A stretch of DNA of 64,000 nt from Austropuccinia psidii (GCA_023105745.1 JALGQZ010000009.1:42437967-42501966); one strand, 5' to 3'. Numbered from the stretch's first letter, positions 22,400 to 35,883 are shown. Notes: generated by a model from the letters alone, not told the origin. Translations and numbers: made by a program.

Positions 22400-24620
22400 A
22401 CATATAAATTTTTGAATAGGGTGGAATTATTCTGAGAAGTGGATTACTTTTGAATGCATGTAAATTTTGAAAAAAAAAAAAATAAATTGAATTTAGTTAA
22501 AAAAAATTGTAAAAACATTAAAAATCTTTTAAGAATATTTTGAAAACAAATCTCAAATACTGATCATAAACTGATCCTAATTTTGAATCTAAATAAGTGA
22601 TAATATTTTTTTATATAAAAATATCATAAATCTTTTGAAATAATAATATCTCAATTATACCATCTTTAATCTCCAAATTACTTTCAAGCTCAAAAAATTC
22701 CTTTATTTGGAAAAACTTATGATTAAATAGGTTTTATTATTATTATTACTATTATGATTCAACCTCAAAATAAATATCTGAGTTAATCTCAAAAGAATAA
22801 GTTAATTGAGTCTAATTTCTTTGAATAAATAAAAAGATAAAAAAATTAACAAAATTAACAAAATAATTTGAATTATATTCAAGAATTCTAGTTTGAAGAA
22901 TCATTTCTTTTTTAAAAAGTTTGAATATTTTAAACTGATATATTTTGAATATTCTCTCATTCAGATAGAAAAATAGATATAAAAAATCAAAACAGAAATT
23001 CAATTTAAAAATATAAAGTTATATTATATCATCATTTTAAAAATATTTTTTTCCAAAGAAATATATGAAATTTAAGCTTTATCTTTTTTGTAATATTTAA
23101 AATATTTCTTACTTTTTTACTTTTTTTTTTAGTTTTATTTTCTTATATTCATTTTTCATTTTATTTTTTTTGAATGAAGTTTTTAACAAAAAGAATTAAA
23201 TGTAGTGAGCCCTATTAAGCCTACTATTGTAAAGGTTTTGACAATCATTTACAATTTTACAGTAGAAGAATGTACTATAATGTAAATTAATTTATTATTA
23301 GTGAATTTCTACAGTAAAGGCCTTAAATTACTTTTTTCTTTTTAAAAAACTAAAACAGAAAACTTTAGTTTCAATAAATCTATAATAATAATTGAAAAAC
23401 TCAAAAAAAATCAAGAGATTCCAGTTTTAGAAAAAAAAATCATTCAAAATTTAAATTTTTCTCAAATAAAAAAAGATTGAGAATATAAAAAAACAGGAAA
23501 TTTATATTCAAGTTTTAACAAATTTGATTTAATAAAAAAAGAAAAAAAACTAATAAATCTTTTTTTTACTCAATGAAATTTAAAATCATCAATTTTTTTT
23601 TAAGATGAGGTTTAAATAAGCTTTTTTTCTATTTGTTTAATTAATATTTTAAAGAAGGAAATAGGAATTAAACATAGCCAAAGAAATAATTTATTCATTT
23701 TGAAATTTTTCTCATTTAGGTTTTCAAAAGATCAAAGTAGGTGTTCAAATTGAGATTATGGCCGTGAAAGCTCAATTCTGTAGTATATTCTATCTTGATT
23801 CAAGTAGAAAGAATTAATGAGGAGAATTTTGCATTTATATAAATATTTGAGGATATTAAATATAATATACTATATATTTATTTTATCAAATTGGAAATGC
23901 TTCTACATTAAAGTTGCATTTGATAACTCAGAATATTTACAAAAAACGAAATTCTAGCTCCAAATGACTTTGAAAAAGGGTCTCTAAGATCAACATAGGC
24001 TTATTCCAAGCGAAATATCAAACGCAACACCTGCTTTCAGGTGTAAACAATTTTCCCATGATTTATATTAATAAAACAAAGAGTAGAAAAAACCATAATA
24101 TTAAAAGAAAATAAATATAAATTTAAAATAATAATAATGGGGATCAATTTAAATTAAAACTGATAGATTTCTATTTTTGAAAAAGACAAAAAAATAAAGA
24201 GAATTAGTTTTTTTTGAGAAAACAAAAATAACTAGAATATACCAAATTTAAGAAATAATTTTCTTTTTTTTCTTTTTTCTTTTTTTTATTTTTCCTTTCT
24301 TTTTCTTTCTGTTATTTTCAAAGAAAAAAAACTAATTAATTGATTAATCAATTTCTTTCTTTTTGAAAAAATTATTTAAAAGAATTATACTTGAGCTTAA
24401 TAATAAAACAACTTTCCTCTTTTTATAATTCAATTGAAATTATAATTTTATTTTAATGAATATTTCGATTAGAAATAATTTAATCATTGAATTTAAATTT
24501 CTATTCATCTTTCTTTCATACTATTATAAAATAAGGTCTTTATTAAACACATTTTAGCAAGTTTCTGCATAAATGTCAAATACAATAGGTATGTAGAAAA
24601 TGAAATTGTGTGTCTAGAAA
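22400..24620. other. AT-rich low-complexity stretch, no gene seen
   Basis: The stretch is dominated by A- and T-runs and short ORFs of Ile/Phe/Lys/Asn composition. I see no domain motif, RNA gene or repeat boundary in it. Confidence 0.6.
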
Positions 24621-24629
24621 ATACATACA

Positions 24630-24896
24630 ATGAGTGAAATGGAAATTGAAACAAAAAACCATATAACTCTCCTCAATGTTTATCAGGCCACATTAAAAAA
24701 CCCTCAACAACCAAATGTTGCACCCAAAAAATCTCAAATACCAAAAAATAGACAATCCAAAAATAAATACAAATCATCTTTGATTCTTCTTAAGAAATTG
24801 AAATTTATTTTTGGAAAAAATATAGCTCTTATTTCAGATTCAAATATAATACCGCTTTATTTTATTCGCTTCCTCACCTCAAATATTTTTTTATAG
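24630..24896 (+). other. Small ORF of 88 codons, not recognised
   Basis: The product is basic and Asn/Lys/Ile-rich with no known motif. It lies directly upstream of the MULE fossil and could be decayed N-terminal sequence of that element or chance. It is recorded as unassigned. Confidence 0.2.
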
Positions 24897-24959
24897 AAAT
24901 TTATATCCTCTGTTTTTTTTGGAAAAATTTCCTTCACTGTGAAGTTTTGAGAACAACCC

Positions 24960-26330
24960 AGCTACCAAGAGCAGGAAAGTTCAAACATCCAAGCTCTTGC
25001 TTCAGAATTCAAAAGGAATGGAAATGGATGAAGGATATTCTGTTGTAAGATCCAAAGAAAGCTATGTTGAAAATGACATCAAAATAAAAAGTGAAATATC
25101 AGTACAAATATGTAATGGTCAATCTGATAAAAGAAGCTTTCCATCCAAAAAGCTTTACTTATGGTTTTTTTACTAAAGGAAATATTTTAAAGATGGGATT
25201 CTTAAATTAAAGGTTCAAAATGATAAAAATAACCATGTCCCTTCAGATAGTATATTGGAAAATTTATCTTTCAGAAAATTAAAAGAATAAAAGTTCCAAA
25301 TTTATTCCTTAAATTCTGAAAATATTAAGCCTAATCAAATTTAAGCATGAATTGTTATATGAAAGGGATTAATGAAGACAAACTTTAACAAAATACATTT
25401 ATAATGGAAAGACCAAAACTATAAAAGAGCTTATTTGTGGAAGAAAATCTACTGAAGCACTTTTTGGACTAACTCAAATTACCAAATGTTGTCCTCCAGA
25501 CCAAGGCTGATTAATTGGGTCAAATAAACTCCACATTTTTCTTTCATCCTGAATAATTGAAGCCTTCTTATTTGTTTGATAATGTCATTCTTATTGATTT
25601 AACTTACAAGACAAAAATATACAATCTTCCCCTCCTTTAGATTTCTGGATTTAACTCTACAATGAAGACCTTCTTTTGGAATTATGTTTCATTAGATATG
25701 AGAAAAAAATCCCTTAATTTCAAGATCTTAGAAATTCTAGAAACTATATCCTTGAAGAATGAAATATTTAACCCCCACCTGTATCTTTTATTGACAGAGA
25801 TTGGGACTTGATTAATACACTTGAAGGTAACTCTAACAGCTCAAAAATATTATTATGAATTTGGAAAATTAAATAAAATATCCTTTCAAAGCATACCAAA
25901 TCTCATAGGGATTATAAGAAAGGACAAAAATGTGTAAATAATTTGAAAAATGTTTTTTTCAATATTTTTCTAAATAAAATTAAATACTCATATTTCAATT
26001 CATACTATAGGTTATTTATTTCTCTCCTGACAAAGAATTTCTTGAAAAGGGTAATAAGTCTAAATATATAATCCCAGAAGGAATAATTAATTTTCTTACC
26101 ACTACTTAGATTCCATGAAAAGGATTATTTATTAATTCCTGCAAACAAAAGTAGCTCACATTGGTAAATATTCCACAACAAGAGTTGAAGGGGTTCATTT
26201 AATGGTCAACATATGGATTTATAAGTCAACTGAAACCCTTTTTTAGTAGCCGGCAAACTAAATATGGAAATTCAAAAGAATTACACTGAAGAAATTGAAA
26301 TAATATCTCATTAGAAGCTTGAAACCCTGA
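24960..26330 (+). pseudogene. MULE (Mutator-like) transposase fossil with FAR1-like N-terminus
   Basis: Across frameshifts and stops the plus strand follows the order of a MULE transposase. A FAR1-like zinc-binding start has DEGYSVVRSK then a Cys (about 25030-25125). A linker reads NDKNNHVPSDSILENLSFRK (about 25220-25280). The catalytic core has VILIDLTYKT (Asp at 25596-25598), NLPLL, SFIDRDWDLINTL (Asp at 25793-25795), a KHTKSH segment and HIGKYSTTRVEGVH (about 26157-26200). The last motif is a strong MULE marker. The copy ends close to the Gypsy fossil at 26450. Terminal inverted repeats and the 9-bp duplication were not identified. It is certainly inactive. Confidence 0.75.
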
Positions 26331-26449
26331 CTTATCTTCCATTTACTATCTCCCATCTATCAGGAAAAATGTCTAACTTTTCCCTCAAAGAATTTGATAA
26401 ATCAGACAGAGAGAAAATGGAACATAAACATTTTGGAATGAGCCAAGAC

Positions 26450-29400
26450 TTCTAAGTGAAAATACTCAAAAGTTAATACAAGGACAAAAAGAACTGTATA
26501 AATACATAAAATATATTAAAGAAAAAACTTTAAAAATCAATTATGATGTAAAAATTGACAATTTGACAGAAAAATCAAACAAATTAAGCATTTCTGTTGG
26601 AAAATTTGAAGAAAAGACTTCATCACATCAAATATTACTTCTAGACCATATAGAAAAAATCTATGAAGCAAGAATGAATCTTAAAGATGACATTCAAAGT
26701 TAAATAGGACTTATTACTGAAAAAATGGATAAAATAAATGAGGCTAGCTTAAATATACCAAAGTTATCAACCCCATTTTCTCAAATAAGAAGTCCTGTTA
26801 AACCAAAAGAGGAAATAACAAACCCATTCATGAAAGACTTGATTCATCAAGACAATAACCAAGTCTTAATGAAAGAAGCACCTAAATTAAAATGATGGCC
26901 AACATTCACAGGTGAAGGTGAATATTATCATATGTCATTAATTAAAAAGATTGATATTTTACAAGAAGAATATGCCATAGCAGATGAATGAATCACTGAA
27001 ATATTAAATTCATTTTTTGAAAAATCTGCAAAAAGATGTTATTATGGAATAAGGCAAACCAGTGGTAAAAATACCTGGTCTTGGTGAAAAAATGAAATAA
27101 GCACCAAATGGGCAAATGATTCCTGGAGGTACAAAATATAAAATTCATTTTAAAATTCCTTTTTGGATCCAGATAAGGATAAACCTTTGACTTGGTTCTT
27201 AAAACAGGTTGAAAGATTGAATGCACTTTACCCAGAAATGTTACAAAAAATGGTGCACATGAAGATACTTAATAAATGTGGAGGGGAACTAGAACATGCC
27301 CTAAGAAGCAGGTGCATAGAACCATGCTCTGCAGAAGAATATATCAATGCACTGAAAGATATAGTGACAAGAACTGAGATTGGTAGAACTTGGAAAAAAG
27401 TGGACATCAAAATTCCAAATGAACCATTTATCAATAAAGATAAACCAGGAGAATTTTTCAAACCCAATATACCTAAAAATGAGAAAAGAAAACACCATAA
27501 ATGTGGAGTTATTGGACACTTGGCCAATAATTGCCCCAAAAAAGCAAAGATAAATGAAATTGTGGAAACAGATGAACACAATGACAAAATATAAGAATAA
27601 GATTCTTAAAAAGACACTGAAGAGTCAGAAGCTTCTAAAAGTGATGAAATCAATATTATTAATGCAAAAATCAATAATATTGATTCAATATATGAAGTAT
27701 TTGATGTTAACTCAGACTTACCACAAGTTGGAACATCTGATACAAGCCTGAAAAACATATAAGATGCCAAAATTTATAGAGCCAAACCAGCAAAAGGAAT
27801 GGAACATACAGCTGGAAAGTCAAGTATAAGCATTGTCATGGCTGAGAACCAAGAGGCAAAAGTAAACTTGGATACAGGAGCATACTGTATATGTGTTGGT
27901 AAAGGCTATTTGGAATCAATTGTACCATATTGGGAAGGAAAACCTATACCAATAAAAGGAGTCAAATTTAGTAGTGCCATTAAGAGCATTAAGACCCTTG
28001 GAATAATAGACTTGACATTGATTTTTCCTCACCCTCCACAATGTATAAAAGTGAAAGTAGAGTTTGTAGTAATGGACAACTGTACTAGTAACCACTTTAT
28101 ACTTGGAAATGATTACTTGTCAATTTATGGAATAGATATCTCAAATCAAAAAGACAGATATTTTACCATAATGGACAATAATGGAAAAATATTTGGGTTT
28201 TTAAATAACAAAAAACAAATTACAGTCATAAAAAAAGAGAAGGAAAAACCAGAAAAAGACTTTTTTATAGGGGACCAACTTAAAGAGGCAGAATTCAATC
28301 AAGAATTAACAGAAACAATGAAAGAAAGATTTATTGACCTCTTATTCAAATATAAAGATGCCTTTGCAACTGACAAAGAGCCACTAGGTGCCACTATTGG
28401 ACATGAAGTAGACATTATCCTCAATGTAGAAAAACCTTATCCACCTCTGTTAAGGAGACTATCTTAACCCTCTCACCCAAGATATAGAGAATCCTTAGAG
28501 GTACACATTAAATAATTAATGAACCTTGGGGTATTAAGGAAAGTAGGACATAATGAACAGGTATAGGTCACTACACCTGTCATTATTACTTGTCATAATG
28601 GAAAATCAAGGATGGTACAGGACGTTGAAGCCCTGAATACCTACACCATCCCTGACAGATATCCAATACCCAGAATTCATGAGACATTGCCACAATTGTC
28701 ACATGCTAAGTTCATTACAGCCATGGATTCTTGAAAGGGATTTCACCAAAATGTCTTGAAATAAAATACTAAAAAAACTACTGAGGATAATGGTTCACTG
28801 TGGGATATATGAATACTTAAGGATGCCATTTTGTATAAACAATGCACCTTCCCATTATCAAAGGATGATGAAAACCATATTTTCTGAAGAGCTATCAGAA
28901 GGATGGTTAATTATCTATATTTATTATATCATAGTTTGCCCAGAAAACTTGGAAAGTCACTTAACAAGAATAGAAAGAGTACTACAAAAGATAGTGCAAG
29001 TGAATATTAAAATTTCCCTCAAAAAGTGTCATTTTGCATATAGTGAGCTGAAATCCCTAGGACATGTTTTATCTGGACTAAGCTTGAGCATAGATGAGAA
29101 CAAAGTAGCAGAAGTACTACTGAAACAAATGCCCCAAACCAAAAAAAATGCAATCATTTCTAGTATTTTCTGGTTACTACAGACAGCATATAAAGGACTT
29201 TGCAGGAATTGCCAAATCCTTTTATAAACTCTGTTACCAACAGGCAGTTTATGAAATGACTGAAGAGAGAGTCAAAGCATATTAGGAATTGAAAAATTCT
29301 CTCACAAATGCCCCATCCCTTCTAATTCCATATTGGAAACTACCTTTCAAACTATACATTGGTGCTTGTGGAGAAGGATTAGGTGCTGCACTACACCAGA

Positions 29401-30740
29401 CACAAATCATCAATGATAAGCCTGCTGAAGGATCAATTTGCTTTCTTTCAAAACAAATCAAGCAAACAGAAGCAAGTTATAGAGCAATTCAAATGGAACT
29501 CCTTGTCTTGGTGTGGGCTTTAGGGCAATTAAATTATTATTTGCATGGTACAGTGTTTCATGTAATTACAGACTGTAATGCTGTAAAATATTTGTTAAAC
29601 ATGAAGACACCAAATAAACATATGCTAAGATGGAAAATTCCTATCCAAGAATACAGAGTAAATATGGATATAGTTCATAAATCTGGAAATATTCTTAAAA
29701 GCTCAGATGGTCTTCTTAGATGGGCTTTAGCAAATACACCTGAAAGCCCAGCATTGGTACTACAGGAAGAGCACCATATAGAAGGCATATGTGTCACAGA
29801 AATTGGCACAAAATTCTTTAATAAAGTTAAAGAAAGCTATAAGATGGATAGGAACTGTCATATCCTATTCCAACTTCTGATTAAAGACTGAAAATACTCA
29901 TCATTCCCATCCAAACTAGATGAAATATGGAAAAAAGGATATGATGATGGAATATTCCACCTCCTTGATGGAATACTGTATCATAGGACAAACCACACAT
30001 GTGTTATGACCTCAAAAGATAGAACCTTGATAAATAATATACTACATGAATGTCATGATAGTGTTGCATCTGGAAATCTCTCAGAGGATAGAAAACTGGA
30101 AAGGGTTAAAACCTTCTCTTAGTTGCCAAATTGCAGAAAAGATGTTGCAGAATACTGCAAACCCTGTGACAGATGTCAAAAAGCAACCAGAGCCACAGGA
30201 AATAAATTTGGAATGATGATCCAAATCCAAGAACCAAAATCCCCATGGGAAATAGTTCATATAAATTGGGTGACAGCCTTACCTCCATGAGACAGGAGTT
30301 ATAATGCATGCCTAGTACTGGTTGACATATACAGCAAAACTCCAATGTTCTTACCATTTCATAAAAGGGACACAGCTATGGAAACAGCCATAATGATAAG
30401 GAATAAAGCTATTAGCCACACAGTCTTATTCCAAAATATCATAAGTGACAGAGACCCAAAATTCACTTCAGCATTATGGACAAACCTCCATCACTTGTTT
30501 GGAAAAAAGTTATCATTCTCAACAGCTTACCACCCTCAAGCCTATTGTCTAGCAGAAATAATGATACAGACCTCAGAAGACATGATCATAAGATTCTGTG
30601 CTTATGGACTAGAACTTAAAGACTCTGATGGTTTTACCCATGATTAGTGTACCCTAATACAAGCTCTTGAACTGGAATATAAGAAATCAATCCATTCTTC
30701 AACTGGCAAAAACCCAGAAATGTGAGAGAAAGGTTGGAAT
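26450..30740 (+). pseudogene. Decayed Ty3/Gypsy Gag-Pol fossil (third copy)
   Basis: Homologous to the family A protein from the coiled-coil part of Gag to the integrase core. Longer open pieces are Gag (27163-27594), protease (27799-28467, with an intact Asp-Thr-Gly at 27871-27879), RT (28790-29227), RNase H (29289-29891) and integrase (30345-30647). The zinc knuckle has lost its first Cys (HHKC). The RT catalytic Asp-Asp is Tyr-Tyr (28922-28927). Several stops occur. The integrase C-terminus, chromodomain and polypurine tract are missing; the sequence jumps into a D LTR at 30741. The Gag N-terminus and 5' LTR are also missing at the junction with the MULE fossil. Confidence 0.9.
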
Positions 30741-32672
30741 CCTTTGAGATATGACCACATATCCAAAAAGGTCACAAGAAAAACTTTACAATAATTATTC
30801 CTCCAAATAATTATCTCAGAATAAGTAAACAACCATAAAAAGGAATAAATGCTGAATTAATGTAAAATTTGATGAATAAAAATTTCAAATAAAGTACACA
30901 ATTAGATTTCTCATGATAAAACACACATATGTCATTTTCATGGCATATCTGTAAAGTCAATAACTAATGGGTAAGAAGTTGAAAATGCCATAAAAAGACA
31001 TAAATTCTTATTTGTCTCAGGAAAAAATGAAACAGCATGTGAAATATATTTCACCATTGGATTACCCATGAAAAACTTCACAGAAAACAATTTTATCTCA
31101 TTTCTCTAAAGTTAATTCTTAAGGAATTAAGTTGAATATATGCACTTTTTTGGTCAGTGCATACATTCATGGCTTTTAGCTAATATATCTCAAGATATAC
31201 ATGATAGAGAGTTAAATCAAAAATATACTCAACACATAATTACTGTAAGAGCACATATATGAGCTTTATTTGACAACATATAAACAAGCTTATAACCTGT
31301 AAGGGTTTATTGAACAAAATTGCTAGAGCTGTTGACCACTTTGTTGTCAAAGTGGTCCAAACTTACAATAAAGTGGATATTCTGGCTCTACTAGTTCATA
31401 CGTGAAGAATTATTTATTTTGTATCATAATATTCAAGGTAAAAGCCCCTGAAATCATGTTTGAAGCTTAAAATATTGAATTTTGACAGAAAAGATGAGAT
31501 ACAAGCAAAATCATCAAAAATAGAGTTTTGGTTATGTAATGAAATACTTTTGGAAGTCTAATATGGACATTCCAAGCTATCATAATTCACTCTATGAATG
31601 GCTGTAGCATGTATAGCTCCAAATGTATTAATGATCAAATTTTAAGCTGAAAATTGATCATTTCTGATCACTCACTATAATCTTATTTTGAGTTTAACAG
31701 TTATATAAGTGATAATGCTGGTGAATACTATTGGATTATGATTAATACTAATAAAACCCACAAATCTTAGGCTTAATCCAAGCCTATTATTTCATCAAAT
31801 TTAGATTTATATTGATAAATCTAAATAATGGTATAATAATGAGATAAGATGGTTTGATCATGATGTAATCATCACTAAACCTTGAAATACTGATCAATTC
31901 CAGTGTATACCATCAGTACACCTCTACTAGAAGCCGAGTGGACACTAGAAGGAAGGAACTTACTATAAATAAAGCCATTTTTACTATATTTCCCCCTTAG
32001 ACACAAAAAAAATAAAACATTAAATAAAGAGGAAAAATTATTATTCTTTGTATATAAATCATTTATATTATCAAAGACCAAAGGTAATCTTTATTATAAT
32101 CATCAATCTTGAAGTGATTACTCCATTTGTTTAATTTTTTTGTTATATTTCTCTATGAATTTTATTTTCCACATAAAATTAAGAATATTTGTAATCTCTC
32201 TTATTTCATTTTGTAAATACAGTTTAAGTAAGTTGTATTTACATTTTTGGCTTAAAATCTTTCAAAATTATTATATTAAGTGTTAAAAGTAGGTTTTTTT
32301 CTCTTTTATAATAATTTCTCTCTATTATTACTCTTAATAATTCTTTTATTAATATATAACATTAATATTTTGCTAATAATATTGTTATTAATTGTTTTTT
32401 ATTATCAAAACATTTTTTACGCCTTCTTATTTTTTTGTAACAATAATAAGAGCTTTTAATATATCAATGTATTCATTTCTATTATATTACAATTTTATAA
32501 TAGAAATTATATTATCATATTTGTTTGATAATAAAATAATTTTATGCCATAATTGTAATAATCCTTTATTATCAGAATTATTATGTATTTTCTTCATTTA
32601 ATAAGGAGACTCATAGTACAATAAGTGAAATATTTGTAATATTTACTTATTGTTTCATAGTCAAACCTTACA
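30741..32672 (+). repeat. LTR of family D, 1932 bp, lacking its first six bases
   Basis: The sequence matches the complete D LTR at 51566-53508 from CCTTTGAGATATG to CCTTACA, but TGTGAG at the start is gone. The last integrase codons before it end in AATCCT, so the join shares the bases CCT. This looks like an internal deletion through microhomology that removed the end of Pol and the LTR tip. A TATAAATA motif is near 31972. Confidence 0.85.
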
Positions 32673-32689
32673 GTTTTAGTGTGTTACAT

Positions 32690-32905
32690 TATCTTCTTAG
32701 TCCATCATGTTAAGCAATTTCTATTTCAATTATTAATCCAGTGAGTAATCCTTCAGTCCATAGATCCTGGACAGTTATTCTATATTTCCAACTGAGTTTC
32801 AATCTAGAATAAATGGAATCTCTAGGGTCTTGTGTCTTCCAAAGGTCAATCCATGAGGAATTTCTGCTTTTCTTATCAATAATCTTCTTTATTTTCAGTA
32901 TTCTG
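32690..32905 (-). pseudogene. Short coding fossil, about 60 codons
   Basis: The minus strand is open from about 32905 to a stop near 32717 and reads as a well-formed Trp-rich peptide with DPRDSIYSRLKLSWKYR and LWTEGLLTGL. The composition is unlike the AT-rich noise around it. It may be a fragment of the same Gag-related family as the fossil at 43.8-50.7 kb. Identity is uncertain. Confidence 0.35.
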
Positions 32906-33980
32906 ATAATTTATATGTGATAGATTGTTTCCCAATTCTCTTGATATTTCTTCAAAATAATCTATTTACTTTGATTCTTCTGTATTCCTTAATTATCCCC
33001 ATTATTTTTTCTAGTTCTTTTGATAAAAATAAATAACAATACTGTTACATAGTTTTATTTTAATGATAATCCAATAATAATAATCACTAATTTTTTCAAT
33101 TTAAGTATAAAATAGCCAAATATTGAAATTTTTGAGTAAATATAACAGTATAAAAGAAATACCCCTGAATTATCATCAAGATCATGAAACTGTTTGGTTA
33201 AAGGTGTTAATTTGTGCCAATCAGTAAAAATGGTGCTCTTGGTAGTATTTATAAGTAATGTGACATAATTTAATGATCATAATTTTAGTCCTTTATCCAT
33301 ATAATGACCCTCATGATCCCATAACTCTTCCCTTTGAAAATCATCATTGTGACTCAGACTTTATTTCAAGTCCATCCCCTTTATGGTTCAGACTTTCTGT
33401 TACCTACAAGTGCATTGGAATTATTAAAGAAATATAAACAGTAAATTTTGAAAATCTTTCCAGTTAAAAAACACTTTTTTTGCATTTGGGGGCTTTTTCA
33501 ATTCCCTTTGGAACAAATAGCACATTGAGGTGTTATTATTGTGTAAATTCCCCAAATTATTTCATCAATTTATGTTTTTTTGAAAACAAATATCTCTCTC
33601 ATATTTCAATGAGTGCCTTAATTCCCCAAATACTTCTTCTTTTAAAAAAAGCTCCAAGAACTTTCTTGTAATTCAAGTAAAATTTTAAATAAATTGATCA
33701 TTTTAACCAAATTCCTTGGTGTAGATGTTTTTTAACTAATTTTATGTTGAAACTTTAAGCCAATTCAATGGCTCTTGATGTGATAGTATGAAGAATATAA
33801 TGAAGTTAATAAGAAATAAAAAGAATATTCTTGTGAACTCGAATGGGATATGCCCCTTTTTTTAGTGAAAAAATTGAATTGAGGGTAAAATAAGGAATAT
33901 GTTCAAACATTAAGAGTCAGGGGTTCTTCCTAATTCTGTTTATAATGAGATAAAACTAAAATATATAGAAAATTAAATAA
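32906..33980. other. AT-rich stretch, no gene seen
   Basis: Only short ORFs are present; a 63-codon plus-strand ORF at 33480-33671 shows no motif. No repeat boundary was found. Confidence 0.5.
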
Positions 33981-35465
33981 AAACCAAGGTAGTTTATAGT
34001 CTTTGGTTCATTTTTCTTTCTTGGTCCTTGTGGATAACTTGAGTGGGAATGTTATAGTCTTACCTAGGACTATTGGTTTCTTTTTTTTTCTTGGTCCTTG
34101 TTGAGAAGTTTAGTGGGAAGTTTATGTTCTTGCAAAAGACCATTGGTTGATTGTTTTGGATTTTAGTGGGAAGTTTATGGTCGTTCCAAGTACTATTAGT
34201 TACTTTCTTTTAGTCATTGTTGATAACTTAAGTGGGGTGTTTATTGTCTTTGCAAGTACCAAATCTTTTTTCCAGGAAGCTTTTTAATGCCTTTGGAGTT
34301 TCATGTCATGTGATTCAGCTTCAAAGAAAAACTTTATAATTAATCCAAACAGTTTATAATCTCATTAAGGACTGTTATTTCATTTTACAAGCATTTTTTT
34401 AGGATTATAAATTCAGAGAGTTTTTTTAATGATGTCTGCCTGTAACAATCCCAAATCAACCATGCCAGTAAATTTAATTTTCTAAAACAAAAAATATATA
34501 AAAAAAAATGAAATAGTGGCTCAAAGCCATTCTTAGGTCTTCTTTTCTTTCTAAACGTATCTTTTAAGCTTATAAAATCAAATAATTGTTTTTGTGTTTT
34601 TTTGATGTCTACTGTAGCATTAAAAATCAAATATTTCAGTAAATCTTATTATAGAACATAATAAAATAATTAAAAAATGAAAAGGAAGTTTAAAGACATG
34701 CTTAGGGTTCTTTTGTTTATTTTAAGGCCATTGAGGTCCTTATCCTTGTATTCATTCCCCCAAAATAAATACATGAAAAAAGAAAATTAGCTGTTTATTG
34801 GGGTATAGCCATTCTTAGGTCTCATTGTTTTTTTATCCATTTTTGTCTATATATATGTGTGTATGTATTTTAATCATAAAAACAAAAAAAAAATTGTTGC
34901 ATATAAAAATGAAATATTCAAGCCTAATTCAATATTAAAGAGAAAATTAAAAAATTTTGGTAGTTTAATGTCTTTCTGAGGACATTTTATGGCTTTTATA
35001 TCTTTTTTTCCAGATTCTTTGTGTATAGAAGCAAAATTAGAGAAACAAAATCAGTAGTTGAAAGTCTTGTTGAGGACTTATTTTCTTTTTAGGTCCTACT
35101 TAAAAAAATTAAAAAATCAGCATAAAAAGGAAGATAGAAAAAATTAAAACCAGAAGTTTATATCCATACTGAGGGCTCTTTCTTTATTGTTTTTTTCTTT
35201 TTATCATTGTTTTTTCTGCATTGAGAAAGAATTTTAGCAAATGGAAATAAATATTAAGATAATAAGAAACCCGGAGGTCCCTTTGTATATTTATACATTT
35301 ATCTTGTCATTTTTATATATTTTATATATTTTACTCTTTTCATACTACCATTGCTTTTTGTTAAAAACAAGAACCATTAGAAGAATAAATATCAGTACAA
35401 TTTAGAGAAAGAATTTCAACAGTTTGGGGTCTTGTTGAGGACTATTTTTCTTGAATTCCCTCTTC
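33980..35465 (+). repeat. Decayed long-period tandem array
   Basis: A core resembling AGTTTATAGTCTT, then GAGGACTATT, a T-rich run and GGTCCTTGTTG recurs about twelve times, near 33985, 34050, 34119, 34171, 34238, 34349, 34686, 34790, 34963, 35054, 35150 and 35418. The first five copies are 50-75 bp apart; later ones are 90-340 bp apart. Copies are strongly diverged. It could be an old minisatellite or the inner repeats of a dead element. Confidence 0.55.
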
Positions 35466-35630
35466 ACTAAATCCTCTAGGAGTGTTTGATAGGTCCTGTT
35501 AGTTATATTTGTGCTTGAACATCTCTTATGGACTTACAATGTAGTGGCCCAAGTTATTTTTTGTTGTTGAGGGCTAGAGCACTCTTGTATCACCTGAGAC
35601 CAATTTGTGTGGCTGATTTTTAACTATTGA

Positions 35631-35861
35631 TGAGATGGGCCCGAATGTAGCAAAGCTCGCTCACCGGTCAGTTCCAGTTCCATCACCTCCAATAGTAAGC
35701 GGTGAGGAAAGGACTTATGTTGGGGCCGGCAAGCAGTACTTAAGTCACAACTATACAAATGTGGCACATTATATGTGCGCAGTGGATATGTATATACATG
35801 GTGAACATTTTTCTACAAGAATATTTGGATAACGCATCATTGTGTTATCCAAATCTTAACA
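35631..35861 (-). repeat. 3' LTR of the Copia element, 231 bp
   Basis: On the minus strand it starts TGTTAAGATTTGG and ends CCCATCTCA. A polypurine-like tract, TTTTTTGGGGTGGT on the minus strand, lies directly before it at 35862-35875. Confidence 0.9.
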
Positions 35862-35883
35862 ACCACCCCAAAAAATTGAACCA

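Noticed and set aside
33980..35465. CRISPR-like array
   Set aside because: Copies are diverged, spacing is irregular and the DNA is eukaryotic.
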